Source: Bdellovibrio sp. NC01
GTDB lineage: Bacteria > Bdellovibrionota > Bdellovibrionia > Bdellovibrionales > Bdellovibrionaceae
DNA: 64,000 nucleotides
Assembly (NCBI RefSeq): GCF_006874625.1
Contig: NZ_CP030034.1
Span: 1,116,001-1,180,000 of the forward strand
Direction: 5' to 3'
The position numbers were made by a program, and so were the translations under genes. Numbering within the stretch: position 1 is the stretch's first letter; every line of letters starts with the position of its first letter. Below the pieces are notes generated by a model. It saw nothing but the letters and a program-made list of their open reading frames with translations. It was not told the DNA's origin and did no database searches. Of the stretch, positions 51,519 to 59,982 are shown piece after piece.

Positions 51519-52928
51519 ATGCGCGGATTATTCATGCTTGGACTTTCTTGGTGTGTTCTTCTAAGTTCCTGTGCGACGTCTACCAAATCGCAGGTGAAAA
51601 TGGCTTCGCCACAAGAAGCAAAACAGCTGGCATCGGATGCGACTATTTATGCGTATCCGTTAGTGATGTTAGCGAAAACTCGTGATGTACAAACGGCGAC
51701 ACCTTATACGACTAAAATTAAAGCGCCGATCAATCAATTCGTTCACACTCGTAATTTTCCAGATGAAAATGTGAAAGACACAGGGCTTACCACCGACGTG
51801 CTTTATTCGACAGCGTGGTTGGATCTTGCGGATGAACCGATGGTGTTAACAGTTCCCAAATCGAATCGTTTTTATTCGTTGGTGTTCATGAATGCGTGGA
51901 GTGATATCGTCGCCAATCTGGGTTCCACAGAAACAAAAAATAGAGAGCTGCAGGTGTTATTAGCGGGACCCAATTGGAAGGGCCAAGCTCCCGAAGGTGT
52001 TCGTGTTGTCAGAATTGAAACAAACAATGCCTGGCTTGTGACACGCATTCAAGGCAGCAGTAACAAGGACTTTCCCGATATCCATCATTTTCAAAATGAC
52101 CTGGATCTGACGCCATTAAGTTATTACGGAAAAATCTATCTTCCACCATCCAATGTCAGTGTGAATCCGCTTGTTAATAGTAAAACCGAACCGGTCGCGC
52201 AAATGCAGCAGCTAGACGCTAGTACTTTCTTTGGCGATTTTGCAGAAGAATTAAAAAATAACAAACCATTAACCGCAGATACAAAAAAAGTCGAAGAGCT
52301 GCGTCGCTTAGGACTCAACCCAGGACAGGCTTATCATCTCAACAATTTGTCACAAGAAATGCAGGCGGCCATCAACGAAGGCTATCAATTAGGTCTGCAA
52401 CGCTTAAAGCAAGCAGCGACTTTGACTGACGAAGCGACTTGGCAAATTCGTGTGAATGCTAATAACGATTATTTCAATCGCGCAGTCGTCGCCTTTAGCG
52501 GTCAAGCCATTAACAATGATGGCGATTCCATTTGGCTACGCACGGGAAAAGATGTGAATGGCGAACGCCTTTCAGGAGAGCGTCCTTACGTCCTGCATAT
52601 TTCCAAAGAGCAACTGCCACCTGCAAAAGGTTTCTGGTCCCTTTCCATGTATGATGCCGCCAATGCCTTAGTGCCGAATGCCGGTAAACGCTTTAATATC
52701 AGCAGTAAAGAGAAATTGAAATACAACGGCGATGGCTCATTGGATCTGTATATTCAAGAAACAAATCCAGGCCGCGACCGCGTTGCAAACTGGTTGCCTG
52801 CACCAGCAGGAAATTTCCATCTGGTGATGCGTCTTTACGGTGCGAAACAAGAACAACTCAGTGGTTGGAAACTACCTTACGTTGAGAAAGCGATGGAATC
52901 GCGTTTATCAAAAAACGTAGAGTTCTAA
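51519..52928 (+). CDS. DUF1254/DUF1214 lipoprotein
   Basis: 469 residues from MRGLFMLGL after GGGAGGG; upstream in-frame codons lack a site. The lipobox is LLSSC. The DUF1254 part (about 45-180) includes ATIYAYPLVML and NQFVHTRNFPDENVKDTGLTTDVLYSTAWLDL. The DUF1214 part (about 340-465) includes PAKGFWSLSMYDA and NWLPAPAGNFHLVMRLYG. Both are typical of a conserved envelope family of unknown function. It ends inside the converging regulator gene. Confidence 0.9.
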   Translation: MRGLFMLGLSWCVLLSSCATSTKSQVKMASPQEAKQLASDATIYAYPLVMLAKTRDVQTATPYTTKIKAPINQFVHTRNFPDENVKDTGLTTDVLYSTAWLDLADEPMVLTVPKSNRFYSLVFMNAWSDIVANLGSTETKNRELQVLLAGPNWKGQAPEGVRVVRIETNNAWLVTRIQGSSNKDFPDIHHFQNDLDLTPLSYYGKIYLPPSNVSVNPLVNSKTEPVAQMQQLDASTFFGDFAEELKNNKPLTADTKKVEELRRLGLNPGQAYHLNNLSQEMQAAINEGYQLGLQRLKQAATLTDEATWQIRVNANNDYFNRAVVAFSGQAINNDGDSIWLRTGKDVNGERLSGERPYVLHISKEQLPPAKGFWSLSMYDAANALVPNAGKRFNISSKEKLKYNGDGSLDLYIQETNPGRDRVANWLPAPAGNFHLVMRLYGAKQEQLSGWKLPYVEKAMESRLSKNVEF

Positions 52929-54197
52929 AAGTTCATTTTTCGTGATGCGCTCTTTGCTTTTTAAAACTTTCACGGCATTGAGCGCATTTTCCAGCTTATT
53001 TTTTTCGAAATACTGAGTGGCGCGCTCAATCAGACTTCCGCGTAAAGAAAAAGTCTCCGGCGAAAACTTTGCGAAGAACAACGCATCTAACACGGAATAA
53101 GCAAAAAAGTGAATGTAGCGGCGATTCAAGCGGACATGATTTGCCACGAGGTCTCGTGCTTCACGCAATTGGCCCTTAATAGCTAAGTAAATGAACTCGC
53201 GCTGTTCTGCTTTGGTGTTAATGCGTTCTGGGGTTGTGTGGTTACGTAAGACGCGAGCTTTCGCAAAATTACCGCGAACTGTTTCACAGTCACCATTTTC
53301 AAAAATCGTAATGATGCCTAAGCCGAAGTGACTGTAAGATTGGCCACGCACCCAACCGGATTTTTCAGCAATATGAAAAGTCTTTTTTAATGTGGCACGA
53401 GCTTTTGAAAAATTGCGTTGGCGAATGTAGCATTCACTTAAGTGATAATATTTCATTCCCAAGCGGAATAAGTTTAAGGTCGGATGTTTGTATTCAAGTA
53501 GGATAGAGTCACGAATATAGGGAATCGCCTCTTCAATTCTTTCATTGTGATAAAGAACGTGCCCCTTGCGAAATAAAATATCCGCTCGCGCGGTCACGCT
53601 GTCTTTTGCATACTGCAAATGCTGTTCGGCCTGTTCAATCATGCGCATTGCTTCGGGACTATTGCCGGCGAAATCTTCACGCAAAGCCGACCAGCTTAAA
53701 ATCGCAATAATTTTGACTGTATCATTCAGCGAGTAGGCGATTTTCAAAGCTTCATCTAAATAAAGACGACTGGCGCGGATGCGTCCCAAAAAGAAAGTGG
53801 TCGAGCCCAATTGTAAATACAGTGTCAAACGTTGAGCAGAACACAATTCCTGCGCATTAAATGTTTTCAGAAGTTTTAAATATGTCGGAAAATCATCCAT
53901 CGCTCGAATGCGCGCCATAAATGCATCACTGCAAATTTCTTCTAACACGCGATTGATCGGGCGAAGTTCTAACGGGATCGATGATTTGCGAATCCGATCG
54001 GGTGGCACACCCAAGACTTGGGCAACGCGCCCGAGTGTGTCGGGGCGAACTCTTCGCACAGTGCCATTCACCCAACGTTGAATTGTTTTCGTTGAGATGC
54101 CTAACTGCTGCGCGAATTCTTGGCGTGAGATTTCTTTTTCTTTTAAAAGCTCTCGAAGTATTTGTGGATCAAGTTCAATCAGCTCGTTGGTAGTCAT
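52908..54197 (-). CDS. XRE-type helix-turn-helix protein with TPR repeats
   Basis: 429 residues. The HTH is near residues 15-70 (ISRQEFAQQLGISTKTIQRWVNGTVRRVRPDTLGRVAQVLGVPPD). The remainder is helical with TPR-like pairs (LYLDEALKIAYSLND, FSKARATLKKTFHIAEKSG), as in Rgg/PlcR-like regulators that bind peptides or in other TPR-type regulators. Ligand and targets unknown. Overlaps the DUF1254 gene end by 21 bases. Confidence 0.85.
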   Translation of the reverse strand: MTTNELIELDPQILRELLKEKEISRQEFAQQLGISTKTIQRWVNGTVRRVRPDTLGRVAQVLGVPPDRIRKSSIPLELRPINRVLEEICSDAFMARIRAMDDFPTYLKLLKTFNAQELCSAQRLTLYLQLGSTTFFLGRIRASRLYLDEALKIAYSLNDTVKIIAILSWSALREDFAGNSPEAMRMIEQAEQHLQYAKDSVTARADILFRKGHVLYHNERIEEAIPYIRDSILLEYKHPTLNLFRLGMKYYHLSECYIRQRNFSKARATLKKTFHIAEKSGWVRGQSYSHFGLGIITIFENGDCETVRGNFAKARVLRNHTTPERINTKAEQREFIYLAIKGQLREARDLVANHVRLNRRYIHFFAYSVLDALFFAKFSPETFSLRGSLIERATQYFEKNKLENALNAVKVLKSKERITKNELLELYVF

Positions 54198-54242
54198 GAA
54201 GCAAATGTAGCCGATAGAAAAAGTGAGAGTGAGTCTAGCTTG

Positions 54243-54644
54243 TTAAAAAGCAGTCTTCAATTCCTTACATTCACTTTCCGCGACAGCGTTCGCGTTTGCA
54301 TAATAAGGAACTTCGATGATGGAGCGAAAGCCGTGGCGAGCTGTCACAGCAAGAGCCATGTTGCGAAGGCTTGTGATCATCTTGCCTTTGCAGCCCAATA
54401 CTTTTCCAAGATTTCTTTGTGTGCAGTCGATTTTGAAAATCGTCGTCCGTTCACCTTGTTCGACCGAGATCTTGACCTCTGTCGGGTGATCCACGAGTAA
54501 ATGTAAAAAACTTTCGAGTTGTTTGCGAACTGTCTCAATCACTTCGTCTTTGTTACACGCGACGGGTGTGACAGTTGCGGCTGTGGTTTTTTCTACACTA
54601 GCCACTCTTTTGCGGATCACTAGGGGCTTGCTTACTTCTTCCAT
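54243..54644 (-). CDS. KH-domain RNA-binding protein (KhpA-like)
   Basis: 133 residues. The KH domain covers about 40-125: VRKQLESFLHLLVDHPTEVKI, then the GxxG loop in LGKVLGCKGKMITSLRNM. KhpA proteins are about 80 residues, so the N-terminal 35 and a C-terminal extension are extra. KhpA binds RNA and acts with KhpB in some bacteria on growth and division. Starts on its own promoter; no KhpB gene is in the window. Confidence 0.85.
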   Translation of the reverse strand: MEEVSKPLVIRKRVASVEKTTAATVTPVACNKDEVIETVRKQLESFLHLLVDHPTEVKISVEQGERTTIFKIDCTQRNLGKVLGCKGKMITSLRNMALAVTARHGFRSIIEVPYYANANAVAESECKELKTAF

Positions 54645-54810
54645 GCGACTTTACTCTCCTCGATACGAGTCATTCTATGGTTACTCTTCGGAGGACATGG
54701 AATTAAATGTTACAGGCTGGACATGTGTTTCACCCCATGTCCGGAGTGTCCATGGTATTCCTCACATTCGCGCGTTTCAATAACGAGCAGAAGTGAGGAT
54801 ACTCACGAAT

Positions 54811-55692
54811 TTACTCAGGTAAGGGGATGATATCGTCTTCACCCGCGACTTGGGGAAAGCTGCGATCACGCCACGCTTGTTTAGCTTTTTCGATTTTTTC
54901 TTTCGATGACGAGACGTAATTCCAGAAAATGTAGCGAGGTTCAGGGAACGGTTCGCCACCCAGAACCATGAAGCACGTGTCCTCGTCGGCTGTGACGTTA
55001 AGTTTTGAATCGGTATGTAAGATCACGAAGTCATCAGGCGGAATTGTTTTTTCGCCTGCTTTCAAGGACCCCTTGATGATGAAGAACGCAAGTTCATGGC
55101 CGTCTTCCGGTGCATACTCGAAACGATCGCCTTTTTTCAAATTTACTTCCATAAAAAATAACGGCGAGTAAATACCAACCGGCGATTCTTGATCGAAAGC
55201 TTTTCCAGCGATCAAAGTCACATCCGCATTGCCGACTTTGAAAGATGGAATGCTCTCTTTTGGATGGTGAGTAAATTCTGGATCAATATCTTCAGCAGAA
55301 AGTGGCAACGCGACCCAGAATTGCAGCAAGTGCAAACGGTGGGGGATGCCGCGAAGATCTTCAGGCGTTCTTTCAGAGTGGGAAATGCCTTTGCCTGCGG
55401 TCATCCAGTTCACATCACCCGGAGTCAAAACTTGTTTGTTGCCCGAGCTATCATTGTGCAGAACTTTACCTTCAAGCAGATAGCTCAAAGTGGAAAGACC
55501 AATGTGGGGGTGAGGACGCACTTCCATACCCTCATTCGGCCCGAACTCCGTCGCAGGGAAGTAGTCAAAAAAGATGAAAGGTCCAACCATTCGTTTTTCG
55601 CGATAAGGCATTAAACGATGAACTTTGGGGCCACCTAGTGAAACCAAACGTGGAGCAATCTCCATAAGAATATCATTTTGCGTAGAAGTCAT
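54811..55692 (-). CDS. Pirin-family cupin protein
   Basis: 293 residues. N-terminal cupin motifs: GPFIFFDYFPATEF, the metal ligands in RPHPHIGLSTLSYLLEG, and later HSERTP (residues about 60-110). The C-terminal cupin is weaker. Bacterial pirins bind iron and some oxidise quercetin; role here unknown. No clear ribosome site is visible before the ATG at 55692. It stands alone; the 166-base gap to the KH gene holds only short inverted GGACATG copies. Confidence 0.92.
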   Translation of the reverse strand: MTSTQNDILMEIAPRLVSLGGPKVHRLMPYREKRMVGPFIFFDYFPATEFGPNEGMEVRPHPHIGLSTLSYLLEGKVLHNDSSGNKQVLTPGDVNWMTAGKGISHSERTPEDLRGIPHRLHLLQFWVALPLSAEDIDPEFTHHPKESIPSFKVGNADVTLIAGKAFDQESPVGIYSPLFFMEVNLKKGDRFEYAPEDGHELAFFIIKGSLKAGEKTIPPDDFVILHTDSKLNVTADEDTCFMVLGGEPFPEPRYIFWNYVSSSKEKIEKAKQAWRDRSFPQVAGEDDIIPLPE

Positions 55693-55799
55693 AATGTAGC
55701 CCTTTGCTGTCGTACAAAAGGATGCTATACTTGCTCAATTAATCAAGCGAATAAAAAAGTGTTTGCTTAGAAAAAAGCAAAAAGGATTTAGGACGAATT

Positions 55800-56573
55800 A
55801 TGAAGACGAAAAAAGAGATCGTAGAAAATTGGCTCCCACGTTACACAGGTGTTCCTCTTGATGAGTTTGGTCATTATATTTTGCTGACAAACTTTGGTGG
55901 ATACGTGAAGTCTTTTGCAGAGCGTTTTAATGTTCCTGTTCGCGGTCTGGATAAACCGATGCAATCTGCAACGGCGGAAAACATCACGATCATTAACTTC
56001 GGTATGGGCTCTGCCTTGGCCGCGACGTGCATGGACTTACTAACAGCGATCAACCCTAAAGCGGTTTTGTTCCTTGGTAAGTGCGGCGGTATCAAAAAGA
56101 AAAATCAATTAGGTGACTTCATTCTGCCAATCGCTGCGATTCGTGGTGAAGGAACTTCGAATGAATACTTACCAGCAGAAATTCCAGCATTGCCTTCATT
56201 CCGTTTGCAAAAAGCGGTTTCATCGATGATCGCGAAAAACGGTTGCGATTATTGGACGGGCACTGTGTACACGACAAACCGTCGCGTTTGGGAACATGAT
56301 GATCATTTCAAAGAATACTTGGCGAAAACTCGTGCGATGGCTGTCGATATGGAAACAGCGACGATCTTCGTAACAGGTTTCGTGAATGAAATTCCGCGTG
56401 GTGCTTTGTTGCTTGTCTCTGACAACCCGATGGTTCCAGAAGGTGTGAAGACAGAAGAAAGCGATAAGAAGGTCACAACAAACTTTGTTGATAAGCACAT
56501 TTCAATCGGTATTGATGCGCTTCGTGAGCTTCGTGATTCCGGCGAATCTGTGAAACACATGCGTTGGGATTGA
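55800..56573 (+). CDS. AMP nucleosidase (short form)
   Basis: 257 residues, as in the short bacterial AMP nucleosidases. PNP-superfamily motifs: NFGMGSALAATCMDLL (phosphate/ribose site), LFLGKCGGIKKKNQLGDFILP and MAVDMETATIF, where Met-Glu binds the ribose, then LLLVSDNP with the catalytic Asp. It cleaves AMP to adenine and ribose 5-phosphate. For a predator that feeds on host nucleotides this would help recycle purines, but that is inference. Confidence 0.92.
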   Translation: MKTKKEIVENWLPRYTGVPLDEFGHYILLTNFGGYVKSFAERFNVPVRGLDKPMQSATAENITIINFGMGSALAATCMDLLTAINPKAVLFLGKCGGIKKKNQLGDFILPIAAIRGEGTSNEYLPAEIPALPSFRLQKAVSSMIAKNGCDYWTGTVYTTNRRVWEHDDHFKEYLAKTRAMAVDMETATIFVTGFVNEIPRGALLLVSDNPMVPEGVKTEESDKKVTTNFVDKHISIGIDALRELRDSGESVKHMRWD

Positions 56574-56671
56574 TTTAAAACAAGTTTTTCTTTCCGCAGT
56601 TCAAAAGTCTAAAGGCCCCGCCTATTTTGGTGAGTAATGTTTTACTCGCAAATCATTATCAGGAGGGGCTT

Positions 56672-57163
56672 ATGACGAAGTGGTTCGTTTTTCTAGTCAC
56701 AGTATTGTCGTTAAATACAAGTTTTGCATGGAATGATCTTCCGCAGCCATTGCCGGAAGAGCCAGGCACACAGCTTCCGCAGCCTCCACCTCAACAACCG
56801 AATCAACCTCCTCAGCCGCCACCAACGGGTGAGCAAGTTCGCTACAGTCTGGGAAGTGCCGATCTGACGCGTTTTAAAGAGCGCGAATTTACCTTCTATC
56901 CGCAGGCAGGGTTGAATCGTTTGGCGCGTTTAAGCCTGACGTGTGGGCGTAATAACATCGAAATCAAAGAAGTGCGCATTCAATATGCAGACTATTTTGA
57001 TGAACGCTTGGATTATGTGCTGCCTGGTGATCTGGATTCGGGTCATACGCGCACAACGGGTTTAGATGGACGTCCTATTTACAAGATCACAGTGAAAGCA
57101 CATGCGAAGTATTTTTGGAAAAAACCAGGTAACTTCCGTGTGGACGTAGCGGCTTATAAATAG
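56672..57163 (+). CDS. Secreted protein with Pro-rich N-terminus, DUF2541-like
   Basis: 163 residues from MTKWFVFLV after AGGAGGGG. Signal peptide 1-19 (ending SFA-W). A proline/glutamine-rich linker (about 20-52) leads to a beta-rich domain (LGSADLTRFKEREFTFYPQ through to the end) that vaguely recalls DUF2541. The family assignment is weak; no catalytic residues are apparent. Confidence 0.78.
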   Translation: MTKWFVFLVTVLSLNTSFAWNDLPQPLPEEPGTQLPQPPPQQPNQPPQPPPTGEQVRYSLGSADLTRFKEREFTFYPQAGLNRLARLSLTCGRNNIEIKEVRIQYADYFDERLDYVLPGDLDSGHTRTTGLDGRPIYKITVKAHAKYFWKKPGNFRVDVAAYK

Positions 57164-57180
57164 GTTTCTGTAAAATAGGG

Positions 57181-57208
57181 TGAGCATACTGATTCACCAG
57201 TATGCTCA
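57181..57208 (+). terminator. Hairpin after the Pro-rich secreted gene
   Basis: Perfect 10-bp arms TGAGCATACT / AGTATGCTCA with an 8-base loop and short ATTTGT tail. Probable weak terminator. Confidence 0.6.
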
Positions 57209-57385
57209 ATTTGTACGCACGAAAAGGTTTCAAAAAACTGAATATAAATTCGTCTTTCCGGGGATGCTTTTGCGATTTTCACCTTTTTTCATGCAATTAA
57301 CATATTGTGTCATTTTGAAAGTTGCGATATAACCTTCCCACTTCAATCAGTTTTAATATGAATTGCACTTTTGGGGAGGCTCGCT

Positions 57386-57931
57386 TTGATCAATCCAGGC
57401 TCTAATGTTCAAGCCGACGAAATGGATAACGACTTCGACTCCGAGATGGAGAACGAGAAGGAGATGAAGAAAACCTCTGCTTTTGAAGCAGATATGGACG
57501 AGGACCTTGAAAGTGAAGCCGCGTTAGCGCAAATGGCAGGCAGCCTTCTTATGGAAGGTGAAGAGGACGACACGAATCTTGATGAGATCGAGAACATCCT
57601 TGAGTTGCCGGATACAGGTTATCCAAAATTCACTTTGGCAAAAAATAAAGCTCGCTTCTTAAGAATGGTGAGCTGGTATCGTGGTAAAGAAGAGTGGATC
57701 GAAGTTGCTCCATTGTCTGGCGTAACAAAACTTTTCAAACAACAAACGAAAGAATTGGAAGGTATCCGTTCTTCTAAGTTGGACTACGAAATGGAACTTG
57801 AAACTGGCACTTTGACTCCGTCACAACGCTCATACCGTCGCGACGAACTTAAAATGTGCAGAGTCCAAGAAAAAATGGCCGTACATTTGATCTCTAAACT
57901 ACAAGTTAAGATCAAATCTGGTCGCCGCTAA
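57386..57931 (+). CDS. Acidic protein of unknown function
   Basis: 181 residues from a TTG with GGGAGG seven bases before it; the ribosome site rules out the earlier in-frame TTG. The first 70 residues are strongly acidic (NDFDSEMENE, MDEDLESEAA, EGEEDDTNLDEIE) and likely disordered. The second half is basic and helical (KFTLAKNKARFLRMVSWYRGKEEW onward), ending KSGRR. A charge-split protein of this kind could bind nucleic acids or the ribosome. Not recognised. Unusual: no signal peptide, TTG start. Confidence 0.75.
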   Translation: MINPGSNVQADEMDNDFDSEMENEKEMKKTSAFEADMDEDLESEAALAQMAGSLLMEGEEDDTNLDEIENILELPDTGYPKFTLAKNKARFLRMVSWYRGKEEWIEVAPLSGVTKLFKQQTKELEGIRSSKLDYEMELETGTLTPSQRSYRRDELKMCRVQEKMAVHLISKLQVKIKSGRR

Positions 57932-57957
57932 TTCGCTTCAATTCGAATTCGGAAATT

Positions 57958-57993
57958 TAAAAAAGGCTGTCGTAAGACGGCCTTTTTTTTTAC
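57958..57993 (+). terminator. Terminator
   Basis: GGCTGTC / GACGGCC stem (one wobble) with GTAA loop, followed by T8. Ends the acidic-protein transcript. Confidence 0.88.
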
Positions 57994-58118
57994 CCTGAAT
58001 TCGTGGCTTTCGCTCACCCAGCGCAGCACACGCAGAGTTTCGCATTGACTCATATGGAGTCCGAAATGAAAGTGAAGCATCAAAAAAAATTGCGCGGTTG
58101 TCAGAGGAAGAGGGGCCT

Positions 58119-58811
58119 ATGAAAAAGATCGGTTTGCTTGGTGGTATGAGTTGGGAATCAACGGTTCCGTACTACAAGATCATCAATGAACACATCAAAA
58201 CCAAAATGGGCGGCCTTCATTCTGCAGAGCTGATGTTGTACAGCATGGACTTCCAAAAAATCGCAAACCTCCAAAAAGCAGGGGACTGGGAAGGCGCAGG
58301 TAAAGTGCTAGGCACTGCTGCCGCAACCATGAAGCACGGAGGCGCTGAAGCCATCGTCGTGTGCACAAACACCATGCACAAAGTAGCAGAACAAATCGAA
58401 CACCACAGCGGCTTACCAATCCTGCACATCGCCGATGCAACAGCCAAAGAAATCAACAACAAAGGCATCAAAAAAGTCGGCCTGCTTGGCACATGCTACA
58501 CAATGGAACAAAACTTCTACCGCGGAAGACTTGCCGATAATTTCAAAATCGAAACCGTCATTCCAAACGAAGAAGCCCGCCAAAAAATCAACAAAGTCAT
58601 CTTCGAAGAACTGTGCCTAGGCACAATCAAAGAAGACTCAAGAAAATTCTTCCAAGCAGTGATCCAAGACCTAGTAGACCAAGGCGCCGAAGGCGTAATC
58701 CTAGGCTGCACAGAAATCGGCATGCTAATCACACACCAACACACAAACGTCCCAATCTTCGACACAGCAATAATCCACGCCAACTATGCAGCCGAATTCA
58801 TGCTGAGCTAA
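58119..58811 (+). CDS. Aspartate/glutamate racemase family protein
   Basis: 230 residues from MKKIGLLGGMSWEST after GAAGAGGGG. The two catalytic cysteines are Cys82 (VVCTNTMH) and Cys197 (LGCTEIG), as in aspartate racemases. The N-terminal GLLGGMSWEST is family-typical. It may supply D-Asp or D-Glu for peptidoglycan. The second half of the gene has a marked excess of A and C on the coding strand (third bases mostly C or A), unlike its own first half and unlike neighbouring genes; the protein is not disturbed. Confidence 0.9.
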   Translation: MKKIGLLGGMSWESTVPYYKIINEHIKTKMGGLHSAELMLYSMDFQKIANLQKAGDWEGAGKVLGTAAATMKHGGAEAIVVCTNTMHKVAEQIEHHSGLPILHIADATAKEINNKGIKKVGLLGTCYTMEQNFYRGRLADNFKIETVIPNEEARQKINKVIFEELCLGTIKEDSRKFFQAVIQDLVDQGAEGVILGCTEIGMLITHQHTNVPIFDTAIIHANYAAEFMLS

Positions 58812-58837
58812 AAAAAGAAATTTAATTTAAAAAAATC

Positions 58838-58877
58838 AAAAAGGCTCTGAGCAAGAAAAACTCAGAGCCTTTTTATT
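58838..58877 (+). terminator. Terminator after the racemase gene
   Basis: AAGGCTCTGAG / CTCAGAGCCTT stem, A-rich before and TTTTTATTTT after. Confidence 0.9.
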
Positions 58878-59038
58878 TTCAAAACCACAAAAATTAAATT
58901 CCACCAATCGCACTCAACAAAAGAAACCAATCACACCAACAACTTTTTTCGTTTGAGCACTAAACCGTTGAAGCACAATCTCTAAACAGATCAGCAACCT
59001 AAATTGCTTTCGTTCATCATGAAAACCTTCTCAGTACA

Positions 59039-59256
59039 TATATAAGACAAATGATGGTCATCAAAAGCAATTTGGCTCTCTTATTAAGGAGGAGCCTCCG
59101 AAAGCGGCCTTCGTCGGCGCCACGATGGCGCGAACCAATGGCCAAAGGCCATTGGCGACGATTGAGCCCGGACGGCGTGCCGCTGAAGCGAGGCACCTCC
59201 TTAATAAGAGAGACAAACCCCGCTCGAAGCGATGACCAAACCCCAAGTCTTATATA
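59039..59256 (+). repeat. Foldback element copy B: same core, different stem
   Basis: The core at 59106-59182 is 76/77 identical to copy A and folds in the same three-way junction. Its outer arms (59039-59105 and 59183-59256) are complementary to each other (TATATAAGAC, TGGTCATC, CTCTCTTATTAAGGAGG, GCCTC and AGCGG all pair with partners) but share no similarity with the arms of copy A. It occupies the middle of the 640-base gap between the racemase terminator and the Fis-type gene. Bases 58878-59038 are A/C-rich with nothing else clear; 59257-59451 show only a ribosome site for the next gene. Confidence 0.75.
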
Positions 59257-59451
59257 AGCGACCCGAAGGTTCTCAAGAAAGAACGAAAAAGCAATAGAGA
59301 TTGCAGGACTGGTTAAAAGGCCAGTGTTTCAAAGAGTTTAAAGTGTCTCAAAAAAAAATTGCATCTGGCTCTTTAGTCTCACGATGGAACGCCGATAGGT
59401 ACAAAGTGAGTCAAATATCATTCGATAATGTTTCAAAAGGGGAGGACTAGA

Positions 59452-59892
59452 ATGTCACGCACAGTAATGATCGTGGTGAGCGATAACCAGGAAACCGTAG
59501 ATAGCGCAAAGAAGTACTGGGAGAACCATGATGTCACTGTTCATGCTTATTCTTCAGCGCAATGGCGCGAAGGTTTGGACAATGCATTTTTCAGACAACA
59601 ACTAGCTGCAGGTGTTCCAGCTTTGGTTTCAGGCAATAGCCCTGTAACTACAGACGGCGGTGGTAACGTTCTTCAGTTCCCATCAGCGACATCAACTTCT
59701 TCTAACGTACAAAAAATGGAAGAGTTGGAAGCACAAGCAATTGAAAATGCAATCGTTCAATACAAAGGCAACTTGACTGAAGCTGCAAAAGCTTTGGGTA
59801 TCGGTCGCGCAACTTTGTATCGTAAAGTGAAGCAATACCACATTGATCCTTCTGCAGCTCGCAAGAAGAAATCAACTCCGGTTGCTGCTTAA
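59452..59892 (+). CDS. Fis-type DNA-binding protein with receiver-like N-terminus
   Basis: 146 residues from MSRTVMIVVSDNQE after GGAGGAC; an earlier ATG at 59428 has no site. The N-terminal 60 residues resemble a response-regulator receiver without its phospho-Asp. A Ser/Thr-rich linker follows. The C-terminal part (ELEAQAIENAIVQYKGN, then LTEAAKALGIGRATLYRKVKQYHI) is the Fis/HTH_8 helix-turn-helix as at the end of NtrC-type activators. It lacks an AAA+ domain, so it does not activate sigma-54 on its own. Confidence 0.88.
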   Translation: MSRTVMIVVSDNQETVDSAKKYWENHDVTVHAYSSAQWREGLDNAFFRQQLAAGVPALVSGNSPVTTDGGGNVLQFPSATSTSSNVQKMEELEAQAIENAIVQYKGNLTEAAKALGIGRATLYRKVKQYHIDPSAARKKKSTPVAA

Positions 59893-59915
59893 TCTGATTT
59901 CACAATTAGGTTTAA

Positions 59916-59953
59916 GAAAAAATGGACTTCGCAAGAAGTCCATTTTTGTTTTT
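59916..59953 (+). terminator. Terminator after the Fis-type gene
   Basis: Thirteen-base arms AAAAATGGACTTC and GAAGTCCATTTTT around GCAA, then GTTTTTAG. Confidence 0.9.
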
Positions 59954-59982
59954 AGATTCTGTAGTAGAATGTAAAGACCAAG

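Noticed and set aside
52908-52928. Overlap of converging DUF1254 and TPR-regulator genes as a sign of a sequencing error
   Set aside because: Both proteins end in a normal way; short convergent overlaps occur several times in this window.
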